Below are positions 8,818 to 17,585 of a stretch of DNA of 64,000 nt, one piece after another. Below the pieces are notes generated by a model. It did not search any database. It saw only the letters and a program-made list of their open reading frames with translations, and was not told where the DNA came from. Source of the stretch: JBMNUM01 sp050946275 (lineage in GTDB: Bacteria > Actinomycetota > Coriobacteriia > Coriobacteriales > CADBOM01); the NCBI GenBank assembly GCA_050946275.1, contig JBMNUM010000005.1, positions 1-64,000 of the forward strand, read 5' to 3'. The position numbers and the translations under genes are program-made. Position 1 is the stretch's first letter; every line of letters starts with the position of its first letter.

Positions 8818-9648
8818 ATGGGAGTTAAGCAATACAAGCCTACGTCGCCCGGACGCCGTTTCCAGACGGTGTCTGACTTCGCGGAGATCACATGCACCAC
8901 TCCGGAGAAGTCCCTCGTCGAGGGTATTTCCAAGAAGGCCGGGCGCAACAACAACGGTAGGATCACCACGAGGCATCATGGTGGTGGCCACAAGAGGCGT
9001 TACAGGATCATCGACTTCAAGCGTCGCAAGGACGGCATCCCCGCCAAGGTCGCGACGATCGAGTACGATCCCAACCGCTCCGCCCGCATCGCCCTGCTCC
9101 ACTATGTGGACGGCGAGAAGGCGTACATCCTGCATCCCAAGGGCCTGAAGGTCGGCGATATGGTCATGAGCGGCCCCGAGGCCGACATCAAGCCCGGCTG
9201 CGCACTGGCTCTCGGCGATATCCCCGTCGGTACGCTCGTGCACGCCGTCGAGCTGCAGCCCGGCAAGGGCGCGGCCATGGCCCGCAGCGCCGGCACGTCC
9301 GTGCAGCTGATGGCCAAGGAGGGCAAGTACGCCATCCTGCGCCTCCCGTCTTCGGAGATGCGCCGCGTGCTCCTCACCTGCAAGGCAACCGTCGGCGAGG
9401 TCGGCAACGCCGAGCACAGCAACATCAAGATCGGCAAGGCCGGTCGTAGCCGCTGGGCTGGCAAGCGCCCGCACGTCCGCGGTACCGTCATGAACCCCGT
9501 CGACCATCCGCATGGCGGTGGCGAGGGCAAGAACAAGTCGGCTGGACGCCATCCCGTCACGCCGTGGGGCAAGCCCACCAAGGGACACCGCACGCGCAAC
9601 AAGAAGAAGGCATCGCAGCGACTCATCGTCCGTCGTCGGAGCAAGTAG
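8818..9648 (+). CDS. rplB: 50S ribosomal protein L2
   Basis: 276 residues, the usual length, starting MGVKQYKPTSPGRRFQTVSD. L2 binds 23S rRNA at the subunit interface; the conserved C-terminal GTVMNPVDHPHGGGEG carries the histidine needed for peptidyl-transferase assembly. ATG 8818 follows GAAGGAGAGATTG; a TTG three bases upstream is in frame but closer to the ribosome site than usual. It is preceded by a 200-base non-coding leader, long for this cluster. Confidence 0.98.
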   Translation: MGVKQYKPTSPGRRFQTVSDFAEITCTTPEKSLVEGISKKAGRNNNGRITTRHHGGGHKRRYRIIDFKRRKDGIPAKVATIEYDPNRSARIALLHYVDGEKAYILHPKGLKVGDMVMSGPEADIKPGCALALGDIPVGTLVHAVELQPGKGAAMARSAGTSVQLMAKEGKYAILRLPSSEMRRVLLTCKATVGEVGNAEHSNIKIGKAGRSRWAGKRPHVRGTVMNPVDHPHGGGEGKNKSAGRHPVTPWGKPTKGHRTRNKKKASQRLIVRRRSK

Positions 9649-9669
9649 TAGGGAATTGGAGTAAACACA

Positions 9670-9936
9670 GTGAGCAGAAGTCTGAAAAAAGGACCTTTCG
9701 TGGAGCCCAAGCTGCTCAGCCGCATCGCGGCCATGAACGCGGAAGGCAAGAAGGAAGTCGTGAAGACGTGGTCTCGCGCCTCTACCATCTTCCCCGAGAT
9801 GGTCGGTCACACGATCGCCGTCCACGATGGACGCAAGCATGTGCCGGTGTACATCACCGAGTCGATGGTCGGCCACAAGCTCGGCGAGTTCGCGCCGACG
9901 CGAGTGTACAGGCCGTACGGGAAGGATAAGAAGTAA
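9670..9936 (+). CDS. rpsS: 30S ribosomal protein S19
   Basis: 88 residues, SRSLKKGPFVEPKLL at the start, a hallmark of S19 in the 30S head. The start is GTG at 9670; the preceding GGGAATTGGAG is the likely ribosome site. The TAA stop overlaps the rplV ATG by one base. Confidence 0.97.
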   Translation: MSRSLKKGPFVEPKLLSRIAAMNAEGKKEVVKTWSRASTIFPEMVGHTIAVHDGRKHVPVYITESMVGHKLGEFAPTRVYRPYGKDKK

Positions 9937-10274
9937 TGGAAGCATACGCAATTGCCCGCTACATCAGGGTCTCCCCGCGTAAGGCGCGCATGGTCGTCGA
10001 CCTTATCCGCGGCAAGGACGTCGACGACGCCCGCGATATCCTGGCTTTCTGCGACCGCGATGTCGCCGAGGTCGTCCTGAAGTGCCTCAACAGCGCGGTT
10101 GCCAACGCCGGCCAGGCCGGTATGCCCGAGAATGACCTCTTCGTCAAGACGACCTACGTCGATGAGGGCCCGACGATGAAGAGGATCCGTCCGCGCGCCA
10201 AGGGCAGCGCGAGCAGGATCCGCAAGCGCACGAGCCACATCACCGTCAAGGTTGCACCGAGAGGGGAGGAGTAA
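9936..10274 (+). CDS. rplV: 50S ribosomal protein L22
   Basis: 112 residues of L22, a tunnel-lining protein; YIRVSPRKARMVVDLIRGK near the start and the beta-hairpin tip KRIRPRAKGSASRIRKRTSH are conserved. Translationally coupled to rpsS by a one-base overlap, and three bases before rpsC. Confidence 0.97.
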   Translation: MEAYAIARYIRVSPRKARMVVDLIRGKDVDDARDILAFCDRDVAEVVLKCLNSAVANAGQAGMPENDLFVKTTYVDEGPTMKRIRPRAKGSASRIRKRTSHITVKVAPRGEE

Positions 10275-10277
10275 TTC

Positions 10278-10979
10278 ATGGGACAGAAAGTTTGCCCTGT
10301 CGGATTCCGCCTGGGAATTACCGAGGAGTGGAGGAGCCGCTGGTACGCGGATAAGGATTACGCCACCATCCTCGCGAACGACCTGGAGATCAAGAAGTAC
10401 CTCGCCAAGAGGCTCGAGCGCGCGGCCGTCTCCTCCGTGGAGATCGAGCGCGCCGGCGAGAAGGTCAAGGTCATCATCACGACCGCTCGCCCCGGCATCG
10501 TCATCGGCAAGAAGGGCGCCGAGATCGACCAGCTTCGCAAGGAGCTCATCGAGATCGCCGGCGGCCATGTCGACATCGATGTCATCGAGATCAAGAGGCC
10601 CGAGCTCGATGCGACGCTGATCGCCCAGTCGATCGCCGAGCAGCTCGAGGGTCGTGTGGCGTTCCGCCGCGCGATGCGCAAGGCCGTTCAGTCTGCACGC
10701 AAGTCCGGCGCCCTGGGCATCAAGATCCAGTGCTCCGGCCGTCTCGGCGGCGCGGAGATGTGCCGTCGCGAGTGGTATAGGGAAGGCCGCGTGCCCCTGC
10801 ACACGCTGCGCGCGAAGATCGATTACGGTTTCTCGATCGCGGCGACGACCATGGGCTCGATCGGCGTGAAGGTTTGGGTCTACCACGGCGAGAAGCTGCC
10901 GGGTATGGAGACGCCCAAGCCGGCTCTCGAGGGTTCGCCTCGTCCGCAGCGCCATCGTCGCGGTGAAGGGAGGAGATAG
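10278..10979 (+). CDS. rpsC: 30S ribosomal protein S3
   Basis: 233 residues with the KH domain (VIIGKKGAEIDQLRKEL) typical of S3, part of the mRNA entry channel and helicase. The C-terminal domain includes CSGRLGGAEMCRREWYREGR. The start MGQKVCPVGFRLGI is standard. AGGGGAGGAG in the end of rplV serves as ribosome site. Confidence 0.98.
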   Translation: MGQKVCPVGFRLGITEEWRSRWYADKDYATILANDLEIKKYLAKRLERAAVSSVEIERAGEKVKVIITTARPGIVIGKKGAEIDQLRKELIEIAGGHVDIDVIEIKRPELDATLIAQSIAEQLEGRVAFRRAMRKAVQSARKSGALGIKIQCSGRLGGAEMCRREWYREGRVPLHTLRAKIDYGFSIAATTMGSIGVKVWVYHGEKLPGMETPKPALEGSPRPQRHRRGEGRR

Positions 10980-10981
10980 GG

Positions 10982-11404
10982 ATGCTCATTCCTAAGCGAG
11001 TCAAGCACCGTAAGGTGCAGCGCGGTTCCATGAAGGGCAACTCCAAGGGTGGAACCAAGCTGAATTTCGGAGATTACGGCATCCAGGCCCTCGAGCGCCA
11101 CTGGATCACGAACAGGCAGATCGAGGCCGCTCGTGTCGCCATGACGCGTCAGATGAAGCGTGGCGGCCGCGTGTGGATCACGATCTTCCCCGACAAGCCC
11201 ATCACGAAGAAGCCCGCTGAGACCCGCATGGGTTCCGGTAAGGGTAACCCGGAGGAGTGGGTTGCCGTCGTCAAGCCGGGCCGCATCATGTTCGAGGTCG
11301 GGGAAATCGACGAGGCCGTGGCAAAGCGCGCACTTGAGCTGGCTATCCAGAAGCTCCCCATCAAGTGCAAGATTGTCAGCCGCAAGGACATGGTGGAGGA
11401 ATAA
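10982..11404 (+). CDS. rplP: 50S ribosomal protein L16
   Basis: 140 residues starting MLIPKRVKHRKVQRGSMKGN, normal L16, located near the A site and central protuberance. RMGSGKGNPEEWVAVVKPGR is conserved. Its TAA stop overlaps the rpmC ATG by one base. Confidence 0.97.
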   Translation: MLIPKRVKHRKVQRGSMKGNSKGGTKLNFGDYGIQALERHWITNRQIEAARVAMTRQMKRGGRVWITIFPDKPITKKPAETRMGSGKGNPEEWVAVVKPGRIMFEVGEIDEAVAKRALELAIQKLPIKCKIVSRKDMVEE

Positions 11405-11622
11405 TGAAAGCAACCGAGATTCGTGAACTCAGCAACGACGATCTGGAGAAGGCGCTGAAGGACGGACGCGCCGAGCTCTTCAATCTTCGTTTCCAGATGG
11501 CCACGAGCCAGCTCGATAACACGGCACGCATCAAGCTTGTCAAGAAGGATATTGCCCGCGTTCTCACCGAGATCCGCGCGCGCCAGATTCAGGCGGCAGC
11601 CAAGACCGCCGCTCGGGGTTAG
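11404..11622 (+). CDS. rpmC: 50S ribosomal protein L29
   Basis: 72 residues, two-helix L29 (MKATEIRELSNDDLEKALKD; FNLRFQMATSQLDN), located by the tunnel exit next to L23. ATG 11404 is coupled to rplP; GGAGGA lies just upstream inside rplP. Confidence 0.96.
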   Translation: MKATEIRELSNDDLEKALKDGRAELFNLRFQMATSQLDNTARIKLVKKDIARVLTEIRARQIQAAAKTAARG

Positions 11623-11637
11623 TGAAGGAGAGCGAAG

Positions 11638-11898
11638 ATGGCAGAAGAGAGAAACAACAGGAAGGTCAGGCAGGGCATCGTCGTGTCCGACGTCAACGAT
11701 AAGACCATCGTCGTCTCCGTTACGTCGCGCAAGCCCCATCCGATCTATTCCAAGATGGTCAATTCGACCAAGAAGTACCATGCGCACGACGAGGAGAACG
11801 TGGCTGGCGTCGGCGACATCGTTCGCATCATGGAGACCCGCCCGCTGTCCAAGAAGAAGAGGTGGCGCCTGATCGAGATCGTCGAGAAGGCCAAGTAG
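11638..11898 (+). CDS. rpsQ: 30S ribosomal protein S17
   Basis: 86 residues of the OB-fold primary binding protein S17, with RQGIVVSDVNDKTIVV and the loop KKYHAHDEEN. ATG 11638 follows TGAAGGAGAGCGAAG. Standard S10-cluster position between L29 and L14. Confidence 0.96.
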   Translation: MAEERNNRKVRQGIVVSDVNDKTIVVSVTSRKPHPIYSKMVNSTKKYHAHDEENVAGVGDIVRIMETRPLSKKKRWRLIEIVEKAK

Positions 11899-11919
11899 GA
11901 AAGCGTTCGGAGGAAATCG

Positions 11920-12288
11920 ATGATTCAGCAACAGACAATGCTGACGGTTGCGGACAACTCGGGTGCCAGGAAGGTCATGTGCATCAAGGTGCTCGGTGGC
12001 TCCAAGAGGCGCTACGCAGGCCTGGGCGACGAGATCGTCTGCTCCGTCAAGGAAGCCACTCCGAATGGCGCGGTCAAGAAGGGCGAGGTCGTCCGGTGCG
12101 TCATCGTGAGGGTGAAGAAGGAAGTCCGTCGCAAGGACGGCAGCTACATCAGGTTCGACGAGAACGCGGCCGTCGTGATCGACGCTGCGGGTGCTCCCCG
12201 CGGCACGCGCATCTTCGGGCCCGTCGCCAGGGAGCTCCGCGAGAAGAAGTACATGAAGATCGTCTCGCTCGCTCCGGAGACCCTGTAG
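11920..12288 (+). CDS. rplN: 50S ribosomal protein L14
   Basis: 122 residues, MIQQQTMLTVADNSGARKVM at the start, the invariant beginning of L14, an interface protein that also contacts 16S rRNA. ATG 11920 follows TTCGGAGGAAATCG. First gene of the spc cluster by E. coli convention. Confidence 0.98.
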   Translation: MIQQQTMLTVADNSGARKVMCIKVLGGSKRRYAGLGDEIVCSVKEATPNGAVKKGEVVRCVIVRVKKEVRRKDGSYIRFDENAAVVIDAAGAPRGTRIFGPVARELREKKYMKIVSLAPETL

Positions 12289-12298
12289 GAGGAATGCA

Positions 12299-12613
12299 AT
12301 GAGCATGAAGATTCGCAAGGGCGATCGCGTCAAGGTCATCGCCGGCAAGGACAAGGGTGCCGAGTCGGAGGTCATGAGGACGCTGCCCTCCGAGGGCAAG
12401 GTCGTCGTGGAGAAGGTCGCCGTTGCCAAGAAGCACCAGCGCCCCACCCAGAAGAACCAGCAGGGCGGCATCATGGAGATCGAGATGCCGATCGACGTCT
12501 CGAACGTCCAGCTGATCTGCCCGAGCTGCAAGCAGTCCACGCGCGTCAGCACCAGGCGCGAGGGCAAGAAGAAGATTCGCACCTGCAAGAAGTGCGGTCG
12601 GGATATCGATTAA
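12299..12613 (+). CDS. rplX: 50S ribosomal protein L24 with C-terminal zinc ribbon
   Basis: 104 residues. The N-terminal KOW domain (KIRKGDRVKVIAGKDKGAES) initiates 50S assembly with 23S rRNA. The C-terminal half contains CPSC and CKKC about 20 residues apart, a probable zinc ribbon, which many L24 proteins lack or have lost. ATG 12299 follows TAGGAGGAATGCA; an ATG two codons on is also possible. Confidence 0.95.
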   Translation: MSMKIRKGDRVKVIAGKDKGAESEVMRTLPSEGKVVVEKVAVAKKHQRPTQKNQQGGIMEIEMPIDVSNVQLICPSCKQSTRVSTRREGKKKIRTCKKCGRDID

Positions 12614-12692
12614 ATCGGACCGTGCCCCCGCGAAAGCGGGGATCGGGCGGGTCAGGGTCGGAAATCCTGTCCCGTACCTCGTTTGAAAGGAA

Positions 12693-13247
12693 ATGAACGT
12701 GACAACACCTCGTCTCAAGGAAGACTACAAGAACCGAGTTGAGCCCCTGCTCGAGAAGGAGCTGGGTATCACCAACATCAACCATGTTCCGAGGCTCGAG
12801 AAGATCGTCGTGAACATGGGCGTCGGCGACGCCGTGAGCGACTCCAAGCTGCTCGACAGGGCAGTCGAGGACATGCGCACCATCACCGGCCAGCAGCCCA
12901 TCATCACCAAGACCCGCAAGTCGATCGCCAGCTTCAAGATCAGGGCCGGCATGCCGATCGGCTGCAAGGTCACCCTTCGCGGCGACCGCATGTGGGAGTT
13001 CTTCGATCGTCTGCTCGCGACCGCGATCCCGCGCATCAGGGACTTCCGCGGCCTGCCCGCGACGAGCTTCGACGGAAGGGGCAACTACTCGTTCGGCGTG
13101 ACCGAGCAGCTCATCTTCCCGGAGATTGATTTCGATAAGATCGACAGGGTTCGCGGCATGGACATCACTATCGTCACGACCGCTGACACCGACGAGGGAG
13201 CAAAGGCGCTTCTCGATGCCTTCGGCTTCCCGTTCAAGAGCGAATAA
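12693..13247 (+). CDS. rplE: 50S ribosomal protein L5
   Basis: 184 residues of L5, the 5S rRNA-binding protein of the central protuberance; VPRLEKIVVNMGVGDAV and TRKSIASFKIRAGMPIGCKV are conserved. ATG 12693 follows TTTGAAAGGAA. The 79-base gap before it contains a hairpin CCCCGC-GAAA-GCGGGG near 12626-12641 without a T-run. Confidence 0.97.
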   Translation: MNVTTPRLKEDYKNRVEPLLEKELGITNINHVPRLEKIVVNMGVGDAVSDSKLLDRAVEDMRTITGQQPIITKTRKSIASFKIRAGMPIGCKVTLRGDRMWEFFDRLLATAIPRIRDFRGLPATSFDGRGNYSFGVTEQLIFPEIDFDKIDRVRGMDITIVTTADTDEGAKALLDAFGFPFKSE

Positions 13248-13259
13248 GGAGGAACGACC

Positions 13260-13445
13260 GTGGCGAAGAAATCGATGATTGCCAAGAGCAAGCGTGAGCC
13301 CAAGTTCTCGACGAGGCAGCACAACCGTTGCCATCGTTGTGGACGCCCGCGTGGCTACTACCGCAAGTTCGGACTGTGCAGGGTCTGCCTGCGCGAGCTT
13401 GCTAACCGCGGCGAGCTGCCCGGCATCCGCAAGGCTAGCTGGTAA
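13260..13445 (+). CDS. rpsZ: 30S ribosomal protein S14, zinc-binding (type Z)
   Basis: 61 residues of the short zinc-dependent S14. CHRCGRP and CRVC give the four cysteine ligands; RKFGLCRVCLRELANRGELP is the family signature. GTG start at 13260 with AAGGAGGAACGACC directly upstream. Being the C+ form, this copy depends on zinc; a zinc-free paralogue, if any, lies elsewhere. Confidence 0.97.
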   Translation: MAKKSMIAKSKREPKFSTRQHNRCHRCGRPRGYYRKFGLCRVCLRELANRGELPGIRKASW

Positions 13446-13530
13446 GCCGCTTCTTTTGTTGCAGGGCCGAACAGGCGCCTCGGGGTGGGACCCGCTGGCG
13501 AACCAACGGCACGATGTTTGAGGAGGAAAG

Positions 13531-13929
13531 ATGTCTGTTACAGACCCCATCGCGGATATGCTGACCAGAATCAGGAACGCAAATGCCGTGAGCAAGGAGA
13601 CTGTCTCGATGCCGTCGAGCAAGAAGCTCGTCGCCATCGCGCAGGTCATGAAGGACGAGGGCTACATCGTCGACTTCGAGGTGACCGAGAAGGCTCCGCA
13701 GAACGAGCTCACGATCACCCTCAAGTACGGCCCGAAGAAGTCCAAGGTCATTCGCGGTCTGCGCCGCATCTCCAAGCCGGGACTCCGCATCTACGCGGGC
13801 AAGAACGACCTGCCCCGCGTTCTCGGCGGACTCGGCACTGCGATCATCTCCACCTCGCAGGGTGTGATGACCGATCGCGATGCACGCAAGGCCGGTATCG
13901 GTGGCGAAGTCCTCGCCTACATCTGGTAA
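13531..13929 (+). CDS. rpsH: 30S ribosomal protein S8
   Basis: 132 residues, MSVTDPIADMLTRIRNANAV at the start and STSQGVMTDRDARKAGIGGE near the end, both diagnostic of S8, an early 30S assembly protein and, in E. coli, the spc repressor. ATG 13531 follows TTTGAGGAGGAAAG. The 85-base gap after rpsZ shows no gene. Confidence 0.97.
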   Translation: MSVTDPIADMLTRIRNANAVSKETVSMPSSKKLVAIAQVMKDEGYIVDFEVTEKAPQNELTITLKYGPKKSKVIRGLRRISKPGLRIYAGKNDLPRVLGGLGTAIISTSQGVMTDRDARKAGIGGEVLAYIW

Positions 13930-13955
13930 CGCGAAGGTATTGAAAGGAGAATTCG

Positions 13956-14501
13956 ATGTCGAGAATCGGAAAGATGCCTATCGCGATCCCCAGTGGCGTT
14001 GACGTGCAGATCGATGGAAGCACCGTAACCGTCAAGGGACCGAAGGGCGAGCTGAGCCAGGAGATCTCCGAGCTCATGCAGGTCAAGGTCGAGGATGGCG
14101 TCCTCACGGTCAGCCGTCCCAATGACGAGAAGGAGGCCCGTTCGCTTCACGGCCTCACCCGCACGCTCATCCACAACATGGTCGTGGGCGTGACCGAGGG
14201 TTATTCGAAGAAGCTCGAGCTCGTCGGCGTCGGCTACAGGGCCGCTGTCAAGGGCTCCGACCTCGAGCTTGCGCTCGGGTACTCGCACCCCGTGGTCGTC
14301 AAGGCCGTCGAGGGCATCACGTTCGAGTGCCCCTCGCAGACCGAGATCATCGTCAAGGGCATCGACAAGCAGAAGGTCGGCCAGGTCACCGCTGATATCA
14401 GGCGCTGGAGGCCGCCGGAGCCCTACAAGGGCAAGGGCATCAGGTACGAGGGCGAGCGTGTCAGGCGCAAGCTTGGCAAGGCTGCCGCTGCCGGCCAGTA
14501 A
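13956..14501 (+). CDS. rplF: 50S ribosomal protein L6
   Basis: 181 residues, two repeated alpha/beta domains; SRIGKMPIAIPSGVDVQI and the C-terminal RRWRPPEPYKGKGIRYEGE are conserved. L6 sits near the sarcin-ricin loop. ATG 13956 follows TGAAAGGAGAATTCG. Confidence 0.97.
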   Translation: MSRIGKMPIAIPSGVDVQIDGSTVTVKGPKGELSQEISELMQVKVEDGVLTVSRPNDEKEARSLHGLTRTLIHNMVVGVTEGYSKKLELVGVGYRAAVKGSDLELALGYSHPVVVKAVEGITFECPSQTEIIVKGIDKQKVGQVTADIRRWRPPEPYKGKGIRYEGERVRRKLGKAAAAGQ

Positions 14502-14537
14502 ACTCGGAAACCCATTCGGTTAAAAGGAGCATCTTAG

Positions 14538-14906
14538 ATGGAAAAGCAAAAGAAGAAGGCCGAGGGCCTCAAGCGCCGCCAGCGCAGGGTGAGGGGCAAG
14601 GTCAGCGGAACGACGGAGCGTCCGAGGCTCCGCGTCACCCGTTCGAACGCCCACATCTACGCCCAGATCATCGATGATACCCAGGGCCGCACGATCTGCT
14701 CGTGCAGCTCCCTGGATGCCGAGTTCAAGGCTTCTGGCAAGAACGGTGGCAACAAGGAGGGCGCCAAGCTCGTCGGAGAGCTCGTTGGCAAGCGCGCCAA
14801 CGCGCTCGGCATCGAGAGCGTCGTCTTCGACAGGGGCGGCCGCATCTACCACGGTCGCGTGCAGGCATTGGCAGAGGGCGCCCGTAGCGCCGGTCTCAAG
14901 TTCTAA
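14538..14906 (+). CDS. rplR: 50S ribosomal protein L18
   Basis: 122 residues, 5S rRNA-binding L18. A basic N-terminus (KQKKKAEGLKRRQRRVRGK) is followed by the RLRVTRSNAHIYAQIIDD core and ends GRVQALAEGARSAGLKF. ATG 14538 follows AAAAGGAGCATCTTAG. Confidence 0.97.
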   Translation: MEKQKKKAEGLKRRQRRVRGKVSGTTERPRLRVTRSNAHIYAQIIDDTQGRTICSCSSLDAEFKASGKNGGNKEGAKLVGELVGKRANALGIESVVFDRGGRIYHGRVQALAEGARSAGLKF

Positions 14907-14918
14907 GGGAGGAGTGAC

Positions 14919-15434
14919 ATGCCGCGTAGACAACAGCAGGAAAACGAGCTCCAGGAGCGCGTCGTTTACATCAACCGCGTTGCCAAGGTCGTCAAGGGCG
15001 GACGCAGATTCTCCCTCACGGCACTGGTCGTCGTCGGTGACGGCAACGGAAACGTTGGCGTCGGCATGGGCAAGTCACAGGAAGTGCCCATCGCCATCCG
15101 CAAGGGCGTCGAGGACGCCAAGAAGAACATGTTCAAGGTCCCGGTGACCAAGGACGGGTCCATCCCGCACGAGGTCATCGGCCGATTCTCCGCAGGCCGC
15201 GTCATGCTCAAGCCGGCCCGTCCCGGTACCGGCGTCATCGCCGGTGGCCCGGTGCGTGCCCTCCTCGAGCTCGCAGGCGTCGAGAACGTGCTCTCCAAGT
15301 CGCTTGGCACGGACAACGCCCTCAACATCGTCAAGGCCGCAGCCGAGGGCCTCAAGTCGCTCTCGAGCCCCGAGCAGACCGCTGCAGCCCGCGACGTGAC
15401 CGTCGGTCACATCTTTGGTTGGGAGGAGCGCTAA
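14919..15434 (+). CDS. rpsE: 30S ribosomal protein S5
   Basis: 171 residues of S5, which helps the ribosome unwind mRNA and maintain fidelity. The double-stranded RNA-binding N-domain contains VVKGGRRFSLTALVVVGDGNG and the C-domain ARPGTGVIAGGPVRALLELAG. ATG 14919 follows AAGGGAGGAGTGAC. Confidence 0.97.
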   Translation: MPRRQQQENELQERVVYINRVAKVVKGGRRFSLTALVVVGDGNGNVGVGMGKSQEVPIAIRKGVEDAKKNMFKVPVTKDGSIPHEVIGRFSAGRVMLKPARPGTGVIAGGPVRALLELAGVENVLSKSLGTDNALNIVKAAAEGLKSLSSPEQTAAARDVTVGHIFGWEER

Positions 15435-15436
15435 TC

Positions 15437-15628
15437 ATGGCAGAGGCTAAGAAAACGCTGCGCGTGACGCAGATCAAGTCGACGATCGGTTATGCCGAGA
15501 ACCAGCGTCGCATCATCCGCTCTCTCGGCTTGGGCAAGATCGGCCGCTCCAGGGATCACTACGATACCCCGAGTGTTCGCGGCATGATCTTCAAGGTCAA
15601 GCATCTCGTTAAGGTTGAGGAGATTTAA
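15437..15628 (+). CDS. rpmD: 50S ribosomal protein L30
   Basis: 63 residues starting MAEAKKTLRVTQIKSTIGY; the signature IIRSLGLGKIGRSRDHYDTP identifies L30. The ATG at 15437 lies two bases after the rpsE stop, with GGGAGGAGC in the end of rpsE; earlier in-frame codons would lengthen the protein beyond family size. Confidence 0.96.
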   Translation: MAEAKKTLRVTQIKSTIGYAENQRRIIRSLGLGKIGRSRDHYDTPSVRGMIFKVKHLVKVEEI

Positions 15629-15629
15629 C

Positions 15630-16079
15630 ATGCAACTTCATGATCTCACGCCCGCGCCGGGCTCCAAGCATGCCCGTAAGCGCAAGGGCCGCGGTCCGGG
15701 CAGCGGCAACGGCAAGACGGCCGGCAGGGGCCTTAACGGCCAGAAGTCCCGCTCCGGCGGCGGCAAGGGCAACGGCTTCGAGGGCGGCCAGACGCCTCTG
15801 GCGCGCAGGCTCCCGAAGCTCCCCGGCTTCAAGAACTTCAACCGCGTCGAGTATGTCCCGGTCAACGTGGGCAGGCTCGAGGAGAAGTTCGAGAGCGGCG
15901 ACGTTGTCGATGGCGCCTCCCTCAAGGCCAAGGGCATCATCAAGCGCGAGGATGCGCTGGTCAAGGTCCTCGGCGACGGCGAGCTCACCAAGAGCCTGAC
16001 CGTCAAGGTGGACAAGGTTTCTGCAAGCGCCGCCTCCAAGATCGAGGCTGCCGGAGGAAAGGTTGAAGAGGCGTGCTAG
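15630..16079 (+). CDS. rplO: 50S ribosomal protein L15
   Basis: 149 residues; MQLHDLTPAPGSKHARKRKG and the glycine-rich GRGPGSGNGKTAGRG match L15, a late-assembly core protein. ATG 15630 is one base after the rpmD stop. The 3' end overlaps secY by seven bases. Confidence 0.97.
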   Translation: MQLHDLTPAPGSKHARKRKGRGPGSGNGKTAGRGLNGQKSRSGGGKGNGFEGGQTPLARRLPKLPGFKNFNRVEYVPVNVGRLEEKFESGDVVDGASLKAKGIIKREDALVKVLGDGELTKSLTVKVDKVSASAASKIEAAGGKVEEAC

Positions 16080-17362
16080 GTGCACTTGTCAACGCGTTTC
16101 GGATTCCCGATCTGCGCAAGAAGATTCTTTTCACCCTGTTCATAATCGTTCTGTATCGAATCGGGTCCTATATCCCAGTGCCTGGAATTCCGTTCCACGC
16201 ACTGGCGGACTCGTTCAATTCCACGACGGCCGCGGGCGGCTCCATGGCGCTGCTCAACCTCTTCGCAGGTGGCGCGCTGTCGTATTTCTCCGTGTTCTGC
16301 CTTGGCATCATGCCCTACATCACGGCGTCGATCATCATGCAGCTCATGCAGGGTGTCATCCCGTCCGTGTCGCAGTGGGCCAAGCAGGGCGAGATCGGGC
16401 GTAAGAAGATCACGAACGTCACCCGCTGGATGACGCTGATCATCGCGTTCTTCAACGCGCTCGGCTATCTCATGCTCTTCAAGAGCCAGTCGTACGGCAT
16501 CGTCCTCAACACGGAGGGTCTGCCGGGTGAGTGGCTGACGAACATCATCATCGTGGCGACCATGGTCATCGGCTGCGCGCTCATCATGTGGATGGGCGAG
16601 CTCATCACCCAGCGCGGTGTGGGCAACGGCATGTCCCTGATCATCTTCGCGAACATCGTCTCGGGCATGCCCGGCGCCATCCTGTCGTCGCTGCAGCTCG
16701 AGCATTACGGCGTTGCCGTCACGATCCTGATCATCGTCGTCACGCTGGCACTCATCCCGGCTATCGTGCTCGTCGAGCGCGCCCAGCGCCGCATCCCGGT
16801 CAACTACGCCAAGCGCGTGTCCGGCCGCCGCGTCATGGGCGGTACCTCGACCTACATTCCGCTGAAGGTCAACGCCGCTGGCGTTATCCCGATCATCTTC
16901 GCGTCGGCTCTGATCTACTTCCCGGCGCAGCTTTCGGCGATTTTCGGCGATGTGCACTGGCTGCGCGTCGTCGCCGATGCCCTGACGAATGGCTGGATCA
17001 ACTGGCTCGTCACGCTCGGACTGATCATCTTCTTCACGTACTTCTATTCGTCGATGGTCTTCAACCCCGAGAACACGGCCGACCAGCTCAGGCAAAACGG
17101 CGGGTTCATCCCCGGCGTGCGTCCCGGCAACGCGACGATCAACTACATCCGCAACGTCATCAGGCGCGTCTCGCTCCCCGGATCGATCTATCTGGCGCTC
17201 ATCGCCGTGATTCCGTCGATCATCTTCTACTTCACCGGCAACATGCTCGTGAGTACCCTGGGCGGCACGTCGATCCTGATTATGGTCGGCGTCGGTCTCG
17301 ACACCATGTCGAAGGTCGAGTCGCAGCTGAAGATGCACAACTACGAGGGTTTCTTCAAGTAG
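16073..17362 (+). CDS. secY: Protein translocase subunit SecY
   Basis: 429 residues with ten predicted membrane helices, the central pore of the Sec translocon. IRKKILFTL-like N-terminus (FRIPDLRKKILFTLFIIVLY), the plug/lateral gate region and the cytoplasmic loop SGRRVMGGTSTYIPLKVNAAG are all present. The start is GTG at 16073 inside the last codons of rplO, with GGAGGAAAG upstream. Spc-operon position. Confidence 0.97.
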   Translation: MLGALVNAFRIPDLRKKILFTLFIIVLYRIGSYIPVPGIPFHALADSFNSTTAAGGSMALLNLFAGGALSYFSVFCLGIMPYITASIIMQLMQGVIPSVSQWAKQGEIGRKKITNVTRWMTLIIAFFNALGYLMLFKSQSYGIVLNTEGLPGEWLTNIIIVATMVIGCALIMWMGELITQRGVGNGMSLIIFANIVSGMPGAILSSLQLEHYGVAVTILIIVVTLALIPAIVLVERAQRRIPVNYAKRVSGRRVMGGTSTYIPLKVNAAGVIPIIFASALIYFPAQLSAIFGDVHWLRVVADALTNGWINWLVTLGLIIFFTYFYSSMVFNPENTADQLRQNGGFIPGVRPGNATINYIRNVIRRVSLPGSIYLALIAVIPSIIFYFTGNMLVSTLGGTSILIMVGVGLDTMSKVESQLKMHNYEGFFK

Positions 17363-17585
17363 GGGTCGAAACGCATATGCGAATCGGACGGGGGCGTCGG
17401 CAGCGAGCTGGCGTCCCCGTTGCTTTTGGGTATCCCCGCGGCTGCCTGGGGCCGTGACGGGCTCGCGCGCGGGTCGACATCGGCCGACTATGCCAACGAT
17501 GCCCAAATACGGGACGTATTGCGCTAGAATTCTTAGCGTTGCTTTTACGAATGCATTCCACGTTGTCGAGAAAGGAAACAGGGAA

